Assembly (NCBI RefSeq): GCF_000429165.1
Contig: NZ_AUBI01000017.1
Coordinates: 1 to 64,000 of the forward strand
Direction of reading: 5' to 3'
From: Acetobacter nitrogenifigens DSM 23921 = NBRC 105050
GTDB taxonomy: Bacteria > Pseudomonadota > Alphaproteobacteria > Acetobacterales > Acetobacteraceae
DNA length: 64,000 nucleotides
A model generated the notes under the pieces. It saw only the letters and a list, made by a program, of their open reading frames with translations, ran no database searches and was not told the origin of the DNA. The translations under genes and the position numbers were made by a program. Position 1 is the stretch's first letter. Every line of letters starts with the position of its first letter. Positions 62,871-64,000 of this stretch are shown here, in pieces.

Positions 62871-63360
62871 CTGCGCTATCTCCTTGAATTGGGGCGTAAG
62901 TCGGAAATAACGTCCTCCACGCCCGCTTTGTTGCAGAAATCTGCGACGCCATGTCGTTGTCAATTAGGTCACGGCGCTCGAGATGCAGGCCGATGAAAGT
63001 GTCACGCTCGGAAAACATGCCAAAAAGGCGCGCTCCAGGCTTGGGAGACAAAATCCTGTGCTCCCACACACCGTCTTTTGCTGGACTAAGTAGTGCCAAG
63101 CCTACGTTTGCAGATTTTTTGGTTGGGGGGAGCCTTATCGATATATGTGTCCCGTCCGTGAACGCATCAAGGGTTGCAATCGCCTGGGCGAGTAATTTTG
63201 TGGAAAGTAGAAATTTAGAACAAGACGCTCCTTCAAGTGCATCGTTAACTTCTTTCGAAACAAAAACATGTCTAACCGCAGCCTGATGAGCCAAGGAATG
63301 CTGACGGTGCGCCAAGTCACCCGAGCAGCACCACTCGTTTATAATGTCCTGAATTGACAT
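62839..63360 (-). CDS. uncharacterised first gene of the cassette (toxin candidate)
   Basis: 173 residues. The N-half is helical; the C-half has I-S-I-R-L-P-P, then W-E-H-R-I-L-S-P-K-P-G-A-R-L-F-G-M-F-S-E-R-D-T-F-I-G-L-H-L-E-R-R: a beta strand-turn-strand ending in a charged helix, which by eye recalls RelE/HigB-like toxins (R-x-L/x-x-F and R-R) but is longer and does not match closely. It overlaps the XRE gene by 32 bases, the order toxin then antitoxin found in HigBA. No ribosome site is evident. Confidence 0.65.
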   Translation of the reverse strand: MSIQDIINEWCCSGDLAHRQHSLAHQAAVRHVFVSKEVNDALEGASCSKFLLSTKLLAQAIATLDAFTDGTHISIRLPPTKKSANVGLALLSPAKDGVWEHRILSPKPGARLFGMFSERDTFIGLHLERRDLIDNDMASQISATKRAWRTLFPTYAPIQGDSADDYLSRYVIV

Positions 63361-63371
63361 TTAAGTCAAAC

Positions 63372-63396
63372 AGGAACCGTCTAAAAAACAGTTCCT
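63372..63396 (-). promoter_or_regulatory. dyad upstream of the cassette
   Basis: An interrupted inverted repeat with arms AGGAAC...GTTCCT and eight of ten matching bases per arm, 11 bases before the ATG at 63360. It is a natural candidate for autoregulation by the XRE protein; unproven. The region 63397-63597 has no supported gene. Confidence 0.45.
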
Positions 63397-63597
63397 CCCC
63401 GGTGCCCAGCGAACCGCCCGTGCACACAAACAACGAATTAGGATCGCATTTTCTCTAGACCCAAAAGGCCTGTCCCTTCTGCTGCACGCAATAGAAAAAA
63501 AACGATAATCCGGGGTTAAATCAATGCTTGTTTTCCGTTTGTTCCAACATGTAGCGCTCCACCAATAGCGAGAGGCTTCTGAAAGAGATGCGTGCAT

Positions 63598-63969
63598 TTA
63601 GGATTCCGGCAAAGATTGGCGCAGCAAGCCAATCAGAGGCTTGTCATCCGAGTTTTTGTTTTTTGTGCGATCAATTAACTGGGGATACTCCATCGCGATG
63701 TGAATCGCTGTCTCCATCGGCATCTTTGCCTCAAGCAGCCCACGGTAAATCCAGTCTGCGGGACAACCTGTGATATCGCAAAAACGGACGATGATCGCTT
63801 CGTCGGGGAAGTTCTTCGCCCGCAGGTAACCGTTGAGTTGCCGAGGGTCGATATCCAAAGCACGAGCCATATTGGCTTGGGACATACCGTAAGCTTCGAA
63901 TGCAGCCTTGAAACGGGCTGCGATTGCCGCCTTCAATTCTGATGATTTCGGGGCTTTGATGTGGGCCAT
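63598..63969 (-). CDS. CI-like repressor, XRE HTH
   Basis: 123 residues. HTH at about 18-75 (F-E-A-Y-G-M-S-Q-A-N-M-A-R-A-L-D-I-D-P-R-Q-L-N-G-Y-L), then a short basic/helical tail; there is no LexA-type peptidase, so it is a short immunity-repressor type. Upstream ATG at 63969 has no ribosome site. The DNA immediately before it contains a dyad that matches the one at 61702. GC is similar to the flanks. Confidence 0.8.
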   Translation of the reverse strand: MAHIKAPKSSELKAAIAARFKAAFEAYGMSQANMARALDIDPRQLNGYLRAKNFPDEAIIVRFCDITGCPADWIYRGLLEAKMPMETAIHIAMEYPQLIDRTKNKNSDDKPLIGLLRQSLPES

Positions 63970-63970
63970 G

Positions 63971-63985
63971 TCGTCATTATGACGA
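63971..63985 (-). promoter_or_regulatory. operator over the repressor promoter
   Basis: TCGTCATTATGACGA, a perfect 15-bp dyad (core) that differs from the operon site only by one compensating pair. Read on the minus strand it contains CATAAT, a -10-like hexamer that ends six bases before ATG, so the transcript may be leaderless. The -35 position would be outside the window. Confidence 0.7.
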
Positions 63986-64000
63986 TGCGATGCTCGGCTT

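Larger units (their letters stand above)
57797..64000. mobile_element. left end of an integrative element or prophage
   Basis: An integrase lies just beyond tRNA-Arg, followed by small overlapping genes on one strand, an immunity-like repressor and accessory genes. No phage structural gene is in the window, so it may be a satellite, ICE or phage whose rest lies to the right. The left attachment site should be the tRNA-Arg 3' end; the right one is out of the window. Confidence 0.75.

Noticed and set aside
63361-63597. 78-codon minus-strand frame just after the repressor stop
   Set aside because: It spans the dyad upstream of the cassette, has an atypical Cys/Arg/Trp-rich composition and no ribosome site.

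Overview
The window looks like chromosome from an acetic acid bacterium (family Acetobacteraceae, Alphaproteobacteria). The evidence is a large membrane PQQ glucose dehydrogenase, an OprB-type sugar porin, a radical-SAM/B12 protein of the hopanoid-methylase type, an NDUFS4-like respiratory subunit, the hom-glpX-recJ order, and GC-rich coding sequence with alphaproteobacterial protein character. I cannot name the species from sequence alone.

Layout. 0-6 kb: RidA-like protein, tetraheme cytochrome plus diheme membrane cytochrome b pair (with a 21-bp-arm hairpin inside the reading frame), rpsA with its terminator, a CBS-domain protein and a short unlisted lipoprotein. 6-20 kb: metallophosphoesterase, FAD oxidoreductase, two cation diffusion facilitators in tandem (the first very His-rich), a CLC antiporter, OprB porin, YjbQ, TonB-like protein, GT4 glycosyltransferase, exporter-type ABC protein and a NUDIX protein. 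20.2-22.1 kb: an AT-rich island with one gene of possible heme-oxygenase-like fold. 22-36.3 kb: GGDEF-EAL protein and housekeeping metabolism (aroC, fabI, pdxH, universal stress protein, a GT-C-like membrane protein, alaC-like aminotransferase, hom, glpX, recJ). 36.7-42.5 kb: siderophore-type TonB receptor, outer-membrane MetA-like protein, gcd. 43-54.6 kb: radical-SAM/B12 protein, then a minus-strand surface-polysaccharide block of three glycosyltransferases (two of them multidomain giants of 1004 and 1116 aa) and a Wzm/Wzt-type ABC exporter pair. 54.6-57.9 kb: NUDIX, MFS, gpt with a possible leader attenuator, tRNA-Pro, NDUFS4-like subunit, tRNA-Arg.

From the tRNA-Arg (57797) to the right edge is the left end of an integrative element or prophage. 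It has a tyrosine integrase next to the tRNA, a tightly overlapped minus-strand operon of about ten tiny genes (two of 43 and 46 aa), and an XRE-type repressor at the right edge. The operon promoter and the repressor start carry matching 15-bp dyads (TCGTCGTTACGACGA and TCGTCATTATGACGA), which suggests one immunity circuit. Between the two regulatory sites sits a three-gene cassette (61990-63360): an uncharacterised protein, an overlapping XRE-type protein and a DUF6941-like protein. This is my best candidate for an undescribed toxin-antitoxin-like or defence-like module; the function is inference from layout only.

Small-scale structure not explained by genes includes several perfect palindromes (28434, 30111, 52786), a duplicated ~125-aa C-terminal domain in the largest glycosyltransferase, and ~40-aa repeats at the N-terminus of its neighbour.
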